Shown piece after piece: positions 12,540-26,027 of a stretch of DNA of 64,000 bases. A model generated the notes under the pieces. It searched no databases. It was not told the DNA's origin and was given only the letters and a program-made list of their open reading frames with translations. Source of the DNA: Tetraselmis striata (lineage: Eukaryota > Chlorophyta > Chlorodendrophyceae > Chlorodendrales > Chlorodendraceae); assembly GCA_006384855.1 (NCBI GenBank), contig VCJN01000476.1:44942-108941 (forward strand), read 5' to 3'. The position numbers and the translations under genes were made by a program. The stretch's first letter is position 1; each line of letters opens with the position of its first letter.

Positions 12540-14307
12540 GTGGCCAAGCCAGCGCCCAGTGGCACATGGCTACTCCCACGCCGAGGCACTTCTAATGTGC
12601 CGCGCACCGTGGACCCTGACGCCGACGCGAACATGGCTATCATAGCGACATGGCGCTCTGCTCGCCCCCCTCGCGATATCCATCGCGCCAATACATCTAT
12701 TACCCCCGACTCCCCCTTTATGAGACATCGCGTCCGTCGTAAGCTCGGCAAGTGGCAAGCCGCTGGTGCGAATCGCAATTTTATCAATTGGATATGTAGA
12801 GGTGTACGCGTTCCTTTCTTGGACGGGCTTGCCCCACCTTCTTTTCACCAGGGGGTGTCAATGGGGGATGCTACTCCGGCCCAACTGGAGTTTATGAACG
12901 GTGAATTGGCTCGCTCTATTCTAGCCGTTGGGGCATGGGAGCGAGGCTACTGCGCAAAATGGCTGTCTCGGTTGTTCTTGGTTGCTAGGCTTGGAACAAA
13001 CAAATGGAGGCTCATCATTGACCTTCACCCCCGGAAACGCTATTGCGAGACGCAAGATCTTTCGTTCGAGACGCTTCCGCATTTACGCAATCTGGCACGC
13101 CCTGGGATTACATGTTGCATATGAACATTCATGATGGTTTTACACGGTTGGAGTCGTCGCCCCTGGGGAGAAGGACTTTTCACTGTCGATTACCTCATGT
13201 CGATTAAATCGCCCCTGCCCGCTTTGTCTACCTCCGTGAGCTGCATGGTGTGCTCAAGACTCGCGACTCTTGGTCCGGCCTCGTAATCGTTAAGCTCACC
13301 CCCCAGCTCTAACGTGATCTGCAATAATGATGGGTGGGCGTGCCCAACCAACACTACGACGGCCGCCCCACTCACTACCGCCCCGTCGAAACCGGTTCCA
13401 TGCACGTCGTTCGTCCTACGGTTGGGGTGCCGTTATGAACGAACACCATGAGACTCGGGGCTTTTGGTACGGCGATGATCGCTTTGCGCACATTACCTTG
13501 AAAGAGCTCAACGCCGTCCGTTTGGCTATTGAGTCCTTCCTCCCCATTCTCTGCAATCGTGACGCCACACTACCCGCTTCCACGAGGGTAACCAATAAGC
13601 GGTTGTCGACGTCCTCGCCAACCTCACCTCTCGCTCCCCGCGCCTCATGGCTGAGATACGCAAAACATGGTACCTCATGGACACGCGCGGCACTACCCTA
13701 TTCGTGCGCTGCATCCGTTTTGCGGCGAATATCTAGGCTGACCGCCTCAGTCGCGAGGTTGACTGCAACGACTGGCAATTCAACCCTCGTTGATTCGCCT
13801 CGCTCACTGCTAAGTGGGGGGCATGCACTACCATCGACCGCTTCGCGACGTCCGAAAACGCCCTCCTACCCCGCTACAACGCCCACTGGCGTGACCCGCG
13901 GTGCGAGGCCGTCGACGTCCTGCGCCTCTCCGACGTTATTGCATGGCGTTGCGAACGTAACTACCGGTGTAAACCCATGGAACCTCATCGACGATCTTGT
14001 TTCCAAACCGGAGTCCAGCGGTGCCCCAGCCGTCGTCATTGTTCCCTACTACTGGCATGACAAAGCTTGGTTCCAACTCCTCTCGGAGATATGCTCCGAC
14101 ATGCGCTCTTGGAATGACGGCGCGACCTCTTCATTCATGGCCGTACTGGCGACCGCCTTCCCTCCGGGGCACCCCGCTGGCCTGTCGTTTGATCAGTACA
14201 GGTTCAGTCCTGTACATGTGGCTGTAGTTCGTGAAATCTACATAACATGTAGCCGACATGTAGCGACTACCGGTAGTAAGCCGCCACGCCGCGGACGGTA
14301 CAGGTCT
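12540..14307 (+). pseudogene. DIRS-order retrotransposon pol remnant: RT start, RNase H, MT-like region
   Basis: The first frame (to 13124) ends with the RT entry region typical of DIRS elements: WLSRLFLVARLGTNKWRLII then DLHPRKRY and SFETLPHL. A frameshift follows (DYMLHMNIHDGF in the next frame) and the palm with the catalytic YxDD motif is absent. From about 13415 an RNase H domain appears (YGWGAVMNE, HITLKELNAVRLAIESF). It is followed in other frames by SRSPRLMAEIRKTWYLMD, ADRLSREVD and the MT-like signature DRFATSENALLPRYNAHW, then IVPYYWHDKAWFQLL. Several stops and frame changes make it dead. It ends where the A1 block of YR copy C begins (14308). Confidence 0.8.
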
Positions 14308-14484
14308 GATCTAAACTAGTTTATGGGGTTTCCTCCCTTGACCTAACCGCTTTTCAACTACAAGTGCTGCTCAGTGGTACGGGAACTAGGCACCTGTCGT
14401 TGCGCCCTTTTTGGGAGTAGACATAAAAGCAGCCATAACAGCTGAGCCTGCCATCTTCCAGTTTTCGCTGCGTTCCACGCAGCG
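14308..14484 (+). repeat. Left A1 block of YR element copy C
   Basis: Starts GATCTAAACTAG and ends with the stem-loop CGCTGCG-TTCCA-CGCAGCG. It matches A2 at 17208 on but lacks the B part. It marks the left end of copy C (14308-17509). Confidence 0.85.
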
Positions 14485-14597
14485 ATGTTAAAGCTGTCTC
14501 GTAACATGTTGCGAGCAAGGTCACCCCAGGTTGTTCAAGACCACACCCGGCTCACCACCCGAGTGTGATATTCTCATCCGCACGCCCGTGCGTTACC

Positions 14598-15453
14598 ATG
14601 CCATATGGAGAAGAACCCGTCGTTGAGCCGACGCTCGAGTCGCTACACGCAGACGTGAAGGCCCAGTCTACATTACTGCGAGAGCTTGCTATAGCAACGG
14701 CCCAACTTACGGCTCGTGAGCGCGTTGTTGATGGAGATGAGGCACATGGCTCCGGTTCCGGGCAGCGCATCGCGGGACAACCGACAGGCGGCGGGGGAGC
14801 CGCACAGCGCCCCGACTTGCTAGAGCTAGCCCAGAGCGGCCGTGTCGGAGCAAAATCCGTGAGTGACGAGGATGACTACCTCGCGGTGCCAGAACTACTG
14901 CAGCGAGCAGAGTCAGGTTACGAGGCCGTTCGACCGGTCAGCCCGGTGCCTGGGCTCTTCCCCTTGAGCACCGACCTAACGAACGAGTACCTCAAGCAGG
15001 ATGACCGGCGTCTGCCGGCCCAGGAGGACTATCTATGGATGTCGTGTTTCGGGGCTCTCGACGAGCTGCTGCCTTACGTCCCTGCTGCCATTCAGGACTT
15101 CACCCCCTACCTCGCGAGAGCTCGGAACCACGCCGAAGCCATCGACAAAGCGTTTCGCTTTCGTTTGACCTTCCTACGGAGGCTTAATGAGGTCAAGCGT
15201 GTGCACGGTGACCAAGGTGTTCTGAACGTGCTGCGAGCTCAGCACTTTCAGCCTGCTTCTGAGCATCAGGGTTCCGCGATTTTTGGGGACCTCATGAGGG
15301 ACTACGAGCGTCGCGTCTTCGAGGCGACTGTATGTGGCCATCAGCGCCAAGGCAACCGCTAATGCTCGGGTGGCGGCAGCAACTGCAAGTCGCGGACGTG
15401 GACGAGGACGTGGCGGTGGACGCGGGCGTGGCCGCGAAGGTGAGCACGAGTGA
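14598..15453 (+). pseudogene. Gag-like ORF of YR element copy C
   Basis: The ATG at 14598 opens MPYGEEPVVEPTLESL. It is the best-preserved copy, open to 15362. An in-frame 24-nt deletion relative to copy A removes AHMAALFV before ALDELLPYV. About four extra bases near 15333 shift the frame just before the RG-rich tail, which continues in another frame to TGA 15451-15453. The order coiled coil, conserved body, RG tail suggests a nucleic-acid-binding Gag. Confidence 0.7.
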
Positions 15454-15547
15454 CGGTGTGGGGCGCCTTTCGTCGGAGCTGCTGGAGCCTTGCGAGGCCA
15501 CCTTTCGGTGACCGCCGCAAAACGCACCCTAGGAGCTCAACGACGGG

Positions 15548-17128
15548 ATGAGCGCCATGTGTCTGGACCTGCCCCCCCCCCCCCCCCCCACCTTACAGAC
15601 TTCATTTAGACCTTCCTCGGTACGGCGCTTCTTACAACTTCAGCCGAGTGCGGCTCAACCATCCGCACACCTGCACATGGCGGCTCAACCAACCGCCTCC
15701 CGTACCATCTCATCACTGCGTCCGTCGGTTGTCACACTGCGTACTACATCTGGTTCGCAACGACCAAGCTTCGCGCGTGTACGTTATGCGCGTGACATGC
15801 GCTACGAGCGCGAAGGGCGCGCGGGGCGGCCCTCCTACCTGAACCTAGCCCCGCAAACCCGTACTGGTGCTACTGCAAACCCGTCCAGCAACTACCGGCC
15901 AGCCGCCGGGAATCTAGCCGCTGCTGCCGAGTACTTTGCGAATAGTAGTCGCACCTCTGGAACTCTGTCGTAAAACGACGCACTTACGTAATTGACGAGC
16001 CCGAAGCTGCCGCTCCCTGGGCTGCTTCACTGCGATCTCGATTGCATGATGCTTTCGGCTCAGACGAGCTAGGACTACGGACACTCGACCTGCTCTCCAG
16101 CTCCCTCACCGCTAAGACACTCAAGAGCTACGCCGGCAGACTGTCTCCGTTCGCGGAGTTCTGCCACGACTCCGAAAACATCAGCCCGCTGGAGGCGACC
16201 ACTGCTACTGTCGTTCGGTACATACGTTGCCAGGATTGGTGAGCGAGGGCACATTGGAGCTAAGTCACTGCAACCCTACCTATCTGCAATCAACACGTTC
16301 TTCGAGCTGCACAACCTCGACCCAATCTCCAAGGACAACCTACACCTCACTTCGGCAAGGCGTGGGCTGATGCTGCGGCAGCGTCGTTTGGAAGCCGCCC
16401 CTTTGCGAGTTCCTCTGCCTGCTGAAATAGCTTACCGCTTCGTCACAAAGGCCGAGCCGATTGCGTCTGCTCCCACCCCAGAGTACCAACACGACTTCCG
16501 AGCCCTCGTGGCCCCGGTTGTCAACTTAATGTTCTTTGCCAGAGGACTTACTGGCGTCTCCTGCCGAGTGCGGGATGTGCATGTCGACGATTACAGCATT
16601 ACCCTGCAAGTGTACCGCAAGAAAGGCCGCGCTGGCCGACGGGGACATGACGACCTGCGCGTACTTCTCCTTCCGGTGTCAGAGCACCCCCGAGTTGCAC
16701 GTCTCCTGCACCACTTCATCGACACGGTACAGTCTGTTCCCATGGTTACTGTTGCCTTGGCTGAAACAAACTTCTGGGCGGTCACCCCGAGCGAGCAGCC
16801 AAAACCTTGGACTGCCGCTACAATGTCGGACTGGTTGTCTACAACCGTCCGTCTTGTCGGTGCCGCCCCTCCCGCCGGCACTTCCTGGACCTCACACAGC
16901 CTTCGCAAGGGAGCAACGTCTGCGGCCAACGCCATCGGAGTACCACTGTCCCACATTCGCTACCAAGGCGGATGGGCCACTAACTCCCACGTCATTCTGG
17001 ACTACATCGACCCCAACGGTCTTCCTTCACCTGGCGCGTGGTTCTTCTTTTGCCACATCGCCCCCCTCCGCCACTTCCAAGTCCAACAGGACTCCGCAGC
17101 GGTGGCCTTCCCGGTGCCTCCTTCATGA
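15548..17128 (+). pseudogene. Tyrosine recombinase, copy C
   Basis: Three frames cover the protein. 15548-15973 is the Pro-rich and basic N-terminus. About 15975-16242 is the core-binding domain (TLKSYAGRLSPFAEFC). 16370-17128 is the complete catalytic domain with HSLRKG, HIRYQGGW and Tyr in ILDYIDP. Breaks come from one lost G after GGAACTCTGTCG (15970 region) and an insertion near 16220. An 18-C run (15572-15589) lies near the start. The catalytic domain itself is undamaged, so this copy best defines the family. Confidence 0.85.
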
Positions 17129-17178
17129 CCTGGCGCTACCCCTTCTCCGTCAATCGACCTCTCTCTCCGTTCGCTCAT

Positions 17179-17509
17179 GACTGGCAAAACCAGACTCAAC
17201 TTGAAATGATCTAAACTAGTTTATGGGGTTTCCTCCCTTGACCTAACCGGTTTTCAGCTACAAGTGCTGCTCAGTGGTACGGGAACTAGGCACCTGTCGT
17301 TGCGCCCTTTTTGGGTGCAGCACGAGTAGACATAAAAGCAGCCATAACAGCTGAGCCTGCCATTTTCCAGTTTTCGCTGCGTTCCACGCAGCGCCCCCCT
17401 GACTCCGTTTTCCCTCCACGCTTTCGCTAAACCATCCTGCCAATTTCGGCTCTTGACCATGTAAAACAGCCTGCGCGACTTGTTTGGCAAAACCAGACTC
17501 AACTTGAAA
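17179..17509 (+). repeat. Right terminus B1-A2-B2 of YR element copy C
   Basis: B1 (GGCAAAACCAGACTC...) ends at 17207, A2 starts GATC at 17208 and carries the stem-loop near 17375-17393, and B2 ends at about 17509. This is the cleanest example of the split-direct-repeat end in the window. Confidence 0.85.
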
Positions 17510-18029
17510 CGCACCGTCTAAAAATAGATTTAGGATTACCTGTCGTAGCTACAGGTAGTAGCGACCTGCTCGTTTTTGTTTTTTTCCGCCCGTCCCCGGC
17601 CCGGGACGACCTTGTATATAATCATAGCAGAATTCAAATGCAGTACCAGTACCCGTACTGGTACCTTGTAGCGAATACTGTACAGTATCAGTGTACCAAC
17701 GCGTGGTTCGTGGCTTATCGTGCACTCCCGCGCGGATACGAGAGCTGTACAGTACTACCGGCTGACCGGTCATCGACCTGCTGCCTCGCTGGCGGCCGGC
17801 CGCGGCCGCGGTTGGAACGCGCGTCACGCGACCCGTTCTGGGGCGGCCGGCTCGGCACCGCGCCCGCCCGGCAGCAGCGAGCAGACCGTGGATACAAAAA
17901 GCGGCGGCCTTCGAATGCCCGCGCCAGAACACTCCGGACAGCGCGTCTTCAACACGCCGTTGTTCCACAAGTGTCACCTTCTAGCCTACAACACCTGCTT
18001 CTCGCTTCTTTAAGCACCAACACCACATC
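17510..18029 (+). promoter_or_regulatory. Upstream region of alpha-tubulin
   Basis: It spans 520 bp between the end of YR copy C and the tubulin start codon. A TATA-like TATATAATC lies near 17612. CCTTCGAATGC near 17910, read on the other strand, resembles part of the tub box described for Chlamydomonas tubulin promoters; this match is partial and inverted. The transcription start cannot be placed. Confidence 0.35.
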
Positions 18030-20130
<2,101 letters not shown>

Positions 20131-20148
20131 ATTGCTCCCTCCCAGCCC

Positions 20149-20177
20149 CATGAGACTGCTCCAGAGCCAGTCTCATG
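20149..20177 (+). terminator. 3' UTR inverted repeat of the tubulin transcript
   Basis: A perfect 10-bp stem, CATGAGACTG and CAGTCTCATG, flanks a 9-nt loop, 19 nt after the tubulin stop. It may form a 3' UTR stem-loop; the role is unknown. Confidence 0.5.
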
Positions 20178-20214
20178 AAGTCACATGATGATTTATTAGC
20201 TGCAGTGTTTGTAT

Positions 20215-20219
20215 TGTAA
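20215..20219 (+). promoter_or_regulatory. TGTAA polyadenylation signal of alpha-tubulin
   Basis: TGTAA, the standard chlorophycean polyadenylation word, lies 85 nt after the stop codon, within a usual distance. It supports both the gene end and the algal assignment. Confidence 0.7.
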
Positions 20220-21430
20220 ACTGATCAATCCTGTGACCAACATCATTTGGTGTACGGCGTCGATTGCCATTCCTCTGCTTTGTATGATAATGCCCTATGG
20301 AGCATTTTACTTTCACAACCCTGCTGATTCACCATCATCGGTATCACAGCGGAGCCCCCCGGCGCCCCTGTCAGAAAACGCGGCAGCATTGAGAAACCGC
20401 GAAACCTGCTTAGTGCAATAAGCTTATATGGGGAAATCGCAAATATTATTGGGCAGCGAGTACGCAAGCACCACAGAACGTGACGGGCAAGAGTATTGCG
20501 TGCCAAGCTTGCACGTAATCGCATCATGCATGAATGACAAATAATGACGGAGCTGCTGCTCTTACATTAGTAACGGGCGATTCCAGTAAGGCACAATACA
20601 GGGGAAGATACAGTAGTAGGGAGGGCACATTCTTCCCCCCGCCCGGCCCCTGCACACTTCATCACGCGCCTCTACCGCGAACACCAGCAGCAGCAACCAT
20701 TGTATCGAGTTCCCGCCCGGAGTGAAGTTGATAGTTCATGTTTACAATCAGGGCTGTACGTTTCTTTCGGCCCTCAAATATCTACTCGCCAGTTGATTTC
20801 GCAAGAGCATCTGTCCCACTCAGTATCTGAAGAAAAGGGTTCCTCATGACGGATCTTTGCGCCACTAGTCCAACACAAGCCACGCGCCTCGGCAGCACTT
20901 CTTACCCCCGGCGATTAGCGCCCGCCTGCGATTGCAAATGTGCCCACCCGCACTGTTCGCGCACGCTGCTGGCATTGCGCTGCATGATGGACAAATTTGA
21001 AATCGGAGTTTGAATTTCTCACAACTTTGTACTTGCTCAGTCTTTCATGCTCGACAGGCCAGTTGTCTTCCGGCCCGGCTGCACAAACCCGCATAGGGTC
21101 CAATAGTTCAAGCGCGTAGCGTGCAGTCCTCCGAAGGCCAGGTTGGTGGACAAATAGACGTGTTTTTGCTGCTGCTGCTGCTGCTGCATGCTGAGTGTGG
21201 CGGCGGTCGTCCCTGTACTCTTCCCTCACCTCGCCGCTCTGCGCCCCGGACAACAATACTATATATCCAGGCATATTGTGATAATTTCAGTGAAAGTCAC
21301 TAGTACGAGTGTCCAGCCGGGAGCCGCGCAGTCAACAGCAAATCCACGAGATGGGATAGACCTTCCTAAAGCAGCTGCGGCCCTGCTTGATCCCACCAGG
21401 CAAGTTTGCATCCGCTGGTACTGTCAAATT
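20220..21430. other. No gene seen
   Basis: Spacer between tubulin and the radical-SAM gene. A (CTG)n run lies at about 21168-21187. N-terminal exons of the downstream gene may lie here but I could not identify them. Confidence 0.4.
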
Positions 21431-21529
21431 GACACCCTGTGAATGCCTGATGGACTTGGCTGAGATGGATTGGCTGCTGCGCCCCCGATGCCGGCACCGC
21501 ACCGCAGCCCTGCATTTGTGCGGCTCACC

Positions 21530-23088
21530 TCCAAAACGAACCTGGCTGAGACATCTGCGGATTGTCTTACCGCCAAGCTCAAGGTTGACCCACTCCCATC
21601 TCACTCCGCCTTTGCCGAAGTGGCTGCGCTGTGTGCAGTAGCTGTCAGGGTGGCACTAACTCTGCAATCCTGCAGGATGGGCTTGCTGTAGAAACGGTGA
21701 CCATGCTGTGGGATTCCGAGCGCGAGTCCGTCTCGAGCAAGATGGGGGATGGCGAGGATGCTGACTGATGCCGTGGCCGAAACCCAAGCAATCAGTCAGG
21801 ATTGGCCACTGTGACGACGCTTCTACCACCATATGCGCTGCTGCTACTCTCAGAGGCTGCACTGCATCACAGGTACCTGGGACCTTGTGGGGAATCTGCA
21901 CGCAGGGGGCATTGTGGAGCTGCTGCTGCACGCGCTGCAACATGCCCCCCGCATCCCCAACGTAGTGTTCACGGGGTTAGGCCGAAGCTGTGGATGGCAT
22001 GGTATATGGGCCCAGGCAATGCAGTTGCTCTAGTCAGCTGACTCTGGGCCTGGTGCTCCTCCCGCAGCATGAGAGAACCGATGAACAACTGGGCGGCTGT
22101 GATGGACGCTGTCAAGATGATGACGGATCCGCGGCTTTTGTGGTAGGCCACTCCCGCGGCTTGGGCATGTGCTTGCGCCTTCGCTGAACTTGTCACACTT
22201 ACCGCAGAGCTGCGGTGCCATTGAGCATACGGACATCTCTGTCACCCCGCAGGCTTGTCCCCGAAGCACGTGACTGTGTGGTGTCGCGCATTCAGAGCAT
22301 GCACCAAGCCCCGCACGGTGTTCGCCTGGGGCTCTCCCTACAGGCAACCAACCAGGAGCTGAGGCACTCAATTGTGCCAAGCGCAAAGGTGGGATGCTTT
22401 GCGGTGACGCCTGTGACGCCACAGAGGGAGTGTGAGTGTATGTGTGTGTGTGTAAGGGGGAGGGGGGGGGGGGGGGGGGGGGCAACATGCTTACACGACT
22501 GCTTCAACCTCGCGGCCGTATCCGCTGCCCAAGCTCATGGCTGCAGTATCAGAGCACCAGTCCGCGTCAAGGCAGAGGGTCGTCGTGGAGTACGTGGTAT
22601 TGGCTGGAGTGAATGATGGATCGGAGCAGGCAAACGAGCTTGGGGAGCTCCTGCAGGTACACCGGCAGTCATGCCACCTCCGCCATGGAATTCCTGGGGT
22701 GACGTTTCAATCGCATGTTGCTTGTGACTGGAGGACAGGTGAGGTATGGTATCATGGACGGTTGCTATCACTGTAATGCACGGCATTTCAGCACTGCACA
22801 CCTTGTTGCTGGCAGGGCATGGACGTGACTCTCAACTCGATCCCGTGGAACCCTGTCTATAGCCCGGCCAGCAGCAAAATGTCATTCAAAGCTCCATCGT
22901 TGGACGCACTGGACACCTTCCAGCATTGCACGCGAAACGATTTTGGCCTGTTCACAACCGTTTGGCAAGAGAAGGGACTGGACATATCTGGCACATGCGG
23001 GCAGCTGGTGCTTCAGTCTGGCGGTGTTATCAAGCAACAGAGTCCTAGCGGCGCAAAGGACTGTGCTTCAACGCCTGGTGTACTTTGA
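21530..23088 (+). pseudogene. RlmN-type radical-SAM RNA methyltransferase gene, apparently damaged
   Basis: Exons match the RlmN/Cfr family, which methylates adenine C2 in rRNA and tRNA. 21676-~21750 reads DGLAVETVTMLWDSE. 21854-21975 reads HCITGTWDLVGNLHAGG...NVVFTG. 22068-22138 reads MREPMNNWAAVMDAVKMMTD. 22253-22388 reads SPKHVTV then, in another frame, LGLSLQATNQELRHSIVPSA. About 22534-22656 reads EYVVLAGVNDGSEQANEL. 22816-23088 reads NSIPWNPVYSP...GLDISGTCGQLVLQSGG. Splice sites are GT-AG and phases fit between the second and third exons. Problems: a frame break after HVTV where STVG is expected, Arg for Gly in the GEP motif, and only one clear Cys (HCITGT) plus an offset one of the CX3CX2C cluster. 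Either a decaying copy or local sequence errors. N-terminal exons (KTNLAE near 21535) are tentative. Confidence 0.7.
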
Positions 23089-25060
23089 GACATTGAGGAA
23101 CTCACAGGGTGATCGGCTGTGGAATGCGACTGCTCGCTTTCCCAAAATGGTACCAAACTTCAATTTGTGCTCTGCAAAGGCCGCCGGGTTGATCACTGCG
23201 ATGCAGCTATTGACCAGCACACTTATGATTAGCAATGTTGACCTGTGACTGCAGGATGATACACCACACAAACTGGCTCCCGGTAGCCCGCCCCCTCCGA
23301 TTCAGGAGGTAGCTTCAAGTGATTAGCGATTCTAGGCGAAAGGCAGGTTTCATCTTTGGGGCTGTGCGAAACACTGGTGTAATCCTTCAACTTTTTGTCT
23401 ATACTGGACATGCCAGAAGTGACAAAGTGTGGCACACCCATGAGTTTATGTACTAATACTGCGGCTGCGGACTCTGCCATCGGGCAAGATTGCCAAAAAC
23501 GTCGAAAGTCCAAAGACGTTCATTAAAAATGTTGCGTAGTGGGATTTGGTGTTTTTCTATTTGCCACACTAGTTACACGTGCTTGTCTACTTCAATACTC
23601 GCCGCCAAAGTCAAGCGCTTCTCTACACCAGTCTTGGACACGGTGATAGCAGCGCATATCCATTATTTTCGCCGCCGCCGAATTTGTACTGCCCCAGCTG
23701 TGCTCTTAATAGTTAGTACATTACCGTAATTCTGGTTGTAACATCCATACATGTACTGGAATTCTACAACTGCTGAGGGCCGCCACCTCGGGAGTTGCGG
23801 AGAGGACACAGATGCCGGAGGCTAGCAATGTTGGCCTAAGGGACGCCTCGTAGTCGTGCAGCTGACGAGCATCGGCAGCATCTCCCGTTGATTAGTGCCA
23901 GCTGAATAGCACAGCTCCGGCTGTAGAAAGGTCTGGCACCGGAGGGGGAAGGAGTCTCGTTGCCGGCATCTTTGTAGTTGCTCACGATCGCACCGGTTGT
24001 GAATCCTGCGGCAGCGAACGCGTTCCGGTTGTACACCAGGTGTTGTGTGCAAGGAGGCACCCTTTCACACCGGGGGCATCAACTGTAGTGCTGGCTCAAC
24101 AGTCATCCGCGAAAGAGAGTCTGAAGGGGACCGGTGTCAAGTCGAAGACCTGGCGAACACGGTGTTTCCTCGGGGCGTCCGGTGCCCGAAGTCCCTTTGT
24201 GCCGCTGATACGGCGAGGTGTGACAGGTGAGCCGGGTAAGGATGTCTCCGTGTCAGCGGCGCGGGTCTTATCTGACTGGGGCACCACAGCCAGCAAGGTC
24301 GATAGTTGGTCGTCACTCAAAGTAATGTACTTCGAGGCACGGAGCTTGGTTCCGAAGAGAGGAGAACTGGTGTCGGTGACGCTGTCGTAACTCGTGGACG
24401 CGCACGGCGTGCGGCGGATAGAGTGACACATCACGTACGTGATTAAAGATATAGTCGCAGGGGCAGAGCTAGGACAATATGGTAGAACGCTGCTTGTGAA
24501 TTATGTGAGTGCCGCAATTTCTGCCGGGGGTGGGGATGGGGTTGTGTGTGTGTGTGTGTTGGGGGGGGGGGGGGTTGGGGGGGGGGTGTTTCCGCGTTTC
24601 GTTATCCACAGGTGCGAACTGGTATTTTGGCCTTTCGCTCCTCGCTACAGGTAGTTTATATATGTATGGTCGCGCCAACGGTGATGAGCATACGCCTGAC
24701 ATATTGATAGTAACCAATCCAGTCACTACTACTGGCTGGTACTGAGGATCAATATCACAGCACAGCGTCTCGCTCTGCTCACCGTAACGTACCGGTACCA
24801 ATTCCGTTCCCGGTATACGGGTACTCGACATCATTCTCGTAATCATCGTCCATGTAGTCAGATTGATTATGCCCGTGTACCGCTGTAGGTACATGTATCG
24901 ACCAGGCGACCAGTACTACCGTGCCTGGATACCTCCGCCCCCGTAACCCCGAAACCCCGCGTTCGTGTAATATTCATTCGTTGCAATGTCGCTACCATTG
25001 GTGTACGGCGGGTCGGGCTGATATGTAGTCGATACGGGTATTGTAATAGGAGGTACGGGG
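23089..25060. other. No gene recognised
   Basis: Intergenic. A TGTAA word near 23737 could end the radical-SAM transcript. A G-rich run with short interruptions lies at 24560-24590. No ORF here carries a recognisable domain. Confidence 0.4.
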
Positions 25061-25065
25061 GTATA

Positions 25066-25450
25066 GGTGCCTCGCATGTACGGTCAGACCTACGGTACCG
25101 GTACTGGTATGTTGGTATGTATCTCGTACAGTCATACTTGTGCCGCCCCCGCGCGATACCGATACGCGTCGTCGTACCGCAACATGGATGGGTGCTCACG
25201 CGGCACGAATATAACATATTTTACGAACGCGTGACGTGTACTCTTTAAAGGTATGGGTGCCTCGCATGTAAGGTCAGACCTACGGTACCGGTGCTCGTAT
25301 GTTGGTATGTAGCGACTATCTCGTACAGGTAGTCATACTTCTGCCGCCCCCGCGCGATAACAATACGCGTCGTCGTACCGCAACATGGATGGGGCCCACG
25401 CGGCACCAATACAATATATTTTAAGAAAGCGTGACGTGTAATCTTTAGTA
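25066..25450 (+). repeat. 190-bp direct tandem duplication
   Basis: Two units starting GGTGCCTCGCATGTA at 25066 and 25256 are similar throughout, including CGCAACATGGATGGG and CGTGACGTGTA. The second unit carries a short insertion with TAGCGACTA. Both end in the same A/T-rich word. No coding function is apparent. Confidence 0.75.
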
Positions 25451-25723
25451 ATCCCGTTTTTGTTGGGGTACCGTAGATCCGCGCGCCACAGGTGATGGCT
25501 TTCTTACTGGTTCTTATCTTCGTTGTAACATCGTAATTTATTGAATTGAAATTTCGAAATGAAATTGTATCGGGACCCAGATGCGGGTGTCGCCCCGACA
25601 ACTAAATGTGAACCCGAATTTAGGCTCTCAGAAATGGGGTGCTCGCGAATGCTCACACTCATCGTGATGAGATCGTGATGCAGTCGTCTGGACCAAGAAG
25701 CATATATCGCGTTTTCATGTTCT

Positions 25724-26027
25724 GATCTAAACTAGTTTATGGGGTTTCCATCCTTGACCTAACCGCTTTGTAGCTACAAGTGCTGCGCAATGGTACGGGA
25801 ACTAGTAACTGTTGTTGCGCCCTTGTTGGGTGCAGCACGAGTAGACATAAAAGCAGCCAGAACAGCTGAGCCTGCCATCTTCCAGTTTTCGCTGCGTTCC
25901 ACGCAGCGCCCCCCCTGACTCCGTTTTCCCTCCACGCTTTCGCTAAACCATCCTGCCAATTTCGGCTCTTGACCGTGTAAAACAGCCTGCGCGACCTTTT
26001 TGGCAAAACCAGACTCAACTTTGAAAT
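25724..26027 (+). repeat. Solo A-B remnant of the YR element family
   Basis: A complete A block starting at GATC 25724 continues into B2 and ends TTTGAAAT at 26027, with no B1 before it and no coding interior. It looks like the product of recombination between A1 and A2 of a full element, the split-repeat equivalent of a solo LTR. Confidence 0.75.
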
